This document shows, piece after piece, positions 61,460 through 64,000 of a DNA stretch of 64,000 nucleotides; position 1 is the first letter of the stretch, and every line of letters starts with the position of its first letter. The stretch lies in NCBI GenBank assembly GCA_029531795.1, contig JAPEIS010000011.1:558001-622000 (forward strand). The letters are read 5' to 3'. The stretch is from Sclerotinia nivalis (Eukaryota; Ascomycota; Leotiomycetes; Helotiales; Sclerotiniaceae). The notes beneath the pieces were generated by a model, which worked only from the letters and a program-made list of their open reading frames with translations, had not been told where the DNA came from and did no database searches. The translations under genes and the position numbers were made by a program.

Positions 61460-62520
61460 TCATAAAACAAGCACAAGTATCAACAACAAAATCAGCACAA
61501 AAATCAATACCCCAATGCAACAACTACTCAACCCATCCTCATTCTCCTTCACCAATCGATTCATCCTCTTCATACCCCCCTGTAGCCTACCACTCACGCG
61601 ATCCGTCACCGTCTCCACATCTTGTAGCATCCCCGTCTGTTCTTCGAGTTCACGACCCATGTCATCTGCTTGTTGACGCAGATTACCTACTGTGTGGAAC
61701 ACACTATCTAGTTGTTCGTCTTGTTGTTTGAGCATTTGCATTTGTTGCTGGTGTTCGAATTCTGCGGCGTAGTCGTCGTCTAACGGGGACCCGTTGTTGT
61801 CATCATATGCACCTCCGCCTGTAGTTGAGGAACTGGGGTGTCCCATGGTTTTCTCGAGCTCTTCGCGCATATCGTCTACTTCGCCCCCGATTTCCTCTAT
61901 CATGCGGACTCGTCGGGATACTTCTTCGATTTGTAAACCATATTTGTAGGGGTCAGCTTGGATTGCCGAGATAGAATCGCGTAGGTCGGAAAGGTCGTCT
62001 GTTAGGAGGGAGAGGGACGTGGTCAGGTCGGAGCGGGCGGAGAGGAGCTCGGGAGTGGGATGAGGCGATTTGGTTAGGGAGTGGATGCGTAGATAAGAAG
62101 TGAAGAGGGGCCGGGTGAGGGATAATTGGTGGTGCACATCGCTGGAGCGGGTGTTAGTTAGTGATGTGTTGTGAGTTAATAGTAATGAATTATGCGCAAT
62201 TGGAATGTAATGAGCATTAGATTATGCGCGGTTGCGGCGGATGAAGCTTGCGCATAAGTTCATGAGTTCATGCGCAATGATTGGAAAGGGAGGCATAGAG
62301 AGATGAGGAGGTTGGTGATATGCATGCATGCATATATGCGGTCGCAGAAGAAGGTTTCTGCGTAAGAGAGGGGGGGAACATGAGGGGTAAGGCAGACTGC
62401 GGAAGAAAGGCAACTAGCAGATGGGTAAAAGTGCAAGGGGGTAAAACACAGAGAGGAAGCTAAAATAACATACGCTTGAACTTGTAGAAAAGGGTCATCT
62501 TCATTCGTAGCGGACATCAT
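61460..62520 (-). CDS. TLG1: Qc-SNARE, syntaxin-6/Tlg1 type
   Basis: Exons 62520-62474 and 62141-61460 give 242 aa; the intron is 332 nt, long for this genome. Tlg1/syntaxin 6 acts in fusion at the trans-Golgi and early endosome. The N-terminal syntaxin-6-type helical bundle covers about 10-110 (DDPFLQVQADVHHQLSL, ISAIQADPYKYGL, EVSRRVRMIEEI). The SNARE motif is at about 155-215, with the central glutamine in ELEEQTGML. A single C-terminal membrane anchor of about 20 residues (IGVLIFVLILLLILVLVL) is preceded by two cysteines, typical palmitoylation sites. A second ATG lies directly after the first (MMSATNEDD); which is used cannot be told. Confidence 0.9.
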
Positions 62521-64000
62521 CTTGAACGAATGTTTCTTTCGTAAAGTTTGAGTTTGTTTGCCTGCTCCACAGATGATGTTGTCTAATCGAAATCTAAGAC
62601 ACTCATGTAACGAAAAGTCGGTTGAGCCGCAGCTTGTGTATATGAGGAGCTCTCCACAATACTCCGTAGAACTAGATCTATCAGGAACTAATATACGAGC
62701 AGGCCCGTCTGTTTGTAAAGTAGTTAAGTACAATCAATCGATAGGATGTTAGAGAAGGCGCAAAATTAAGGTAGGATGCGTATGCATGAAATGACTAGAT
62801 AAGATGGATCATGCAATACCTATTGGCTACCCGGGGGGTTGGAAATACCCAGATAGATAATAGTTGATGGCAAGGCTGACAGAATGATGAAGAAGGGCCG
62901 GATCTTAATCCACATTTGCTTACGTACACATCGGGATTGATCAATATATTGCCGTTCGGGGCAACAATATAACAATATCCGATAAGGCGAAATGGTATCT
63001 TACCACCGTCCATAACAATCCGTCCATACAATTCATTTCACTCGTCCCAAGACTTTTCAATGCAGAAAGCCAAAGTATTTAAAGGAACCAATGAAGTTTT
63101 TCTATTAGGGGAACCATTTTCTTCAGTCTTCAGCTATCATAATCATCAACAAAAACAAAACCTTCCAATCCCATTATCATGTGAATATTCCAACGTTTTC
63201 GACCGGACACAAAGAGGCAAAGGTATGTCAGAAATAACATTCAGGTTTCCTTCGCTTGGAGAAGGGTGGGTGGTATAAACAATAATGATAGCGAATGAAA
63301 AGATGGGAAATGCTATGAGATATAAGAGATGCATATAAAGTGGTAGTAAATCTACTAGCTCTCCCAATTCTAATCTTCCATACATTTTTTGGCGGCAAAT
63401 TGCATTTTTGGTACAACCATTACGAACCAAACATCACCAACATTGCATTAAAACCAACCAAAAACAGCCCCTGTCAAGCATATCTTGATACTACCAACCT
63501 TTTTTGAAACTCCCACTGTTGAGACGTTGAGATGTTGAAAATTAGATGCAATAATTTTCAATAAGCTCGTATTCTTCAACCAAAGATATGCTGCCAAGAG
63601 ACTTTCAATGTTGACAACTTGACATTATCCCAAGGGTTCGGAAACATTTCGAACTGTTGCGAACGTTGCAATTGTTATACCTCTTCCTAGGTATTCGCTA
63701 TTGTATCGTTTTCATCTGGTCATTTTTGAGGACGACGTGGCCAGCGCCTCTTCATCTCCTTGCATATTACGTACCTTTGACAAATTGCCACATATTCGTT
63801 GTGACTCTCCTCAGCCTGGTTTTCGGGTCTTGTCACAAACTCTTTTTTTTTGTCAAACGGATACCAGCATCGGCATCTATCAAGCTAGTCCCATTAAATC
63901 ACATGGGTCGGTGACTGCTCCTTACATATTCATCACATTTTGTCATTTTCCTTATTCCTTATTCCTGATTAGGAGCTAAAACAACTCCTAGGTAGTCAGC
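62521..64000. other. Right end, no supported gene
   Basis: 1.5 kb. It holds the TLG1 upstream region. Short open frames at 63060-63430 and 63657-63979 start without a convincing context and show no domain. Confidence 0.5.

Noticed and set aside
1..64000. CRISPR array, bacterial operon or prophage
   Set aside because: The tandem arrays have no spacer structure, and the intron-rich genes show a fungal nuclear genome.

Overview
The window looks like nuclear DNA of a filamentous ascomycete. Its protein-coding genes are interrupted by short GT-AG introns, mostly 45-110 nt, with CTAAC-like branch sites. The gene content is typical of Pezizomycotina: a fungal PTH11-like receptor, a B55 subunit with a fungal linker, and a Mis18 protein. 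A Leotiomycete such as a Botrytis or Sclerotinia relative is my best guess, from protein style only; I could not search a database.

Layout. 1-2389 holds no gene I can support. 2390-4171 (-) encodes a mitochondrial-looking lysine 2,3-aminomutase, and 4525-5582 (+) holds fragments of an unrecognised spliced gene. 6968-9576 (+) is ATP1, with a 36-bp minisatellite in its longest intron. 9577-13158 is gene-poor. 13159-16424 (-) is a large tandem-GAF protein. 16425-22462 is a 6-kb gene-poor stretch with a (GAA)24 tract and a 228-bp array of an 8-bp repeat. REX1/RNH70 (-) and a Mis18-domain protein with AT-hooks (+) are divergent at 22.5-27.9 kb, followed by a SET/MYND protein (-) at 28.4-30.3 kb. 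30.9-34.8 kb is an AT-rich island with a decayed Ty3/gypsy chromovirus and one coiled-coil ORF. Next come a mitochondrial two-RRM/RGG protein whose start codon is split by an intron (+), PEX5 (+), a PTH11-like seven-TM protein (-), two overlapping unknown ORFs (-), a three-RRM protein (-) divergent from NOB1 (+), NOP10 (-), PP2A B55 (-), TFIIIC Tfc1/Sfc1 (-), PP2A B56/RTS1 (+) and the SNARE TLG1 (-). The last 1.5 kb has no supported gene.

Together these are mostly housekeeping genes: ribosome and RNA processing (NOB1, NOP10, REX1), Pol III initiation (TFC1), mitochondria (ATP1, RRM protein, aminomutase), peroxisome import (PEX5), trafficking (TLG1), phosphatase targeting (B55 and B56) and centromere identity (Mis18). 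No CRISPR array, insertion sequence, rRNA or tRNA was recognised. Exon joins were worked out by hand from splice sites and reading-frame phase; all given totals are in frame.
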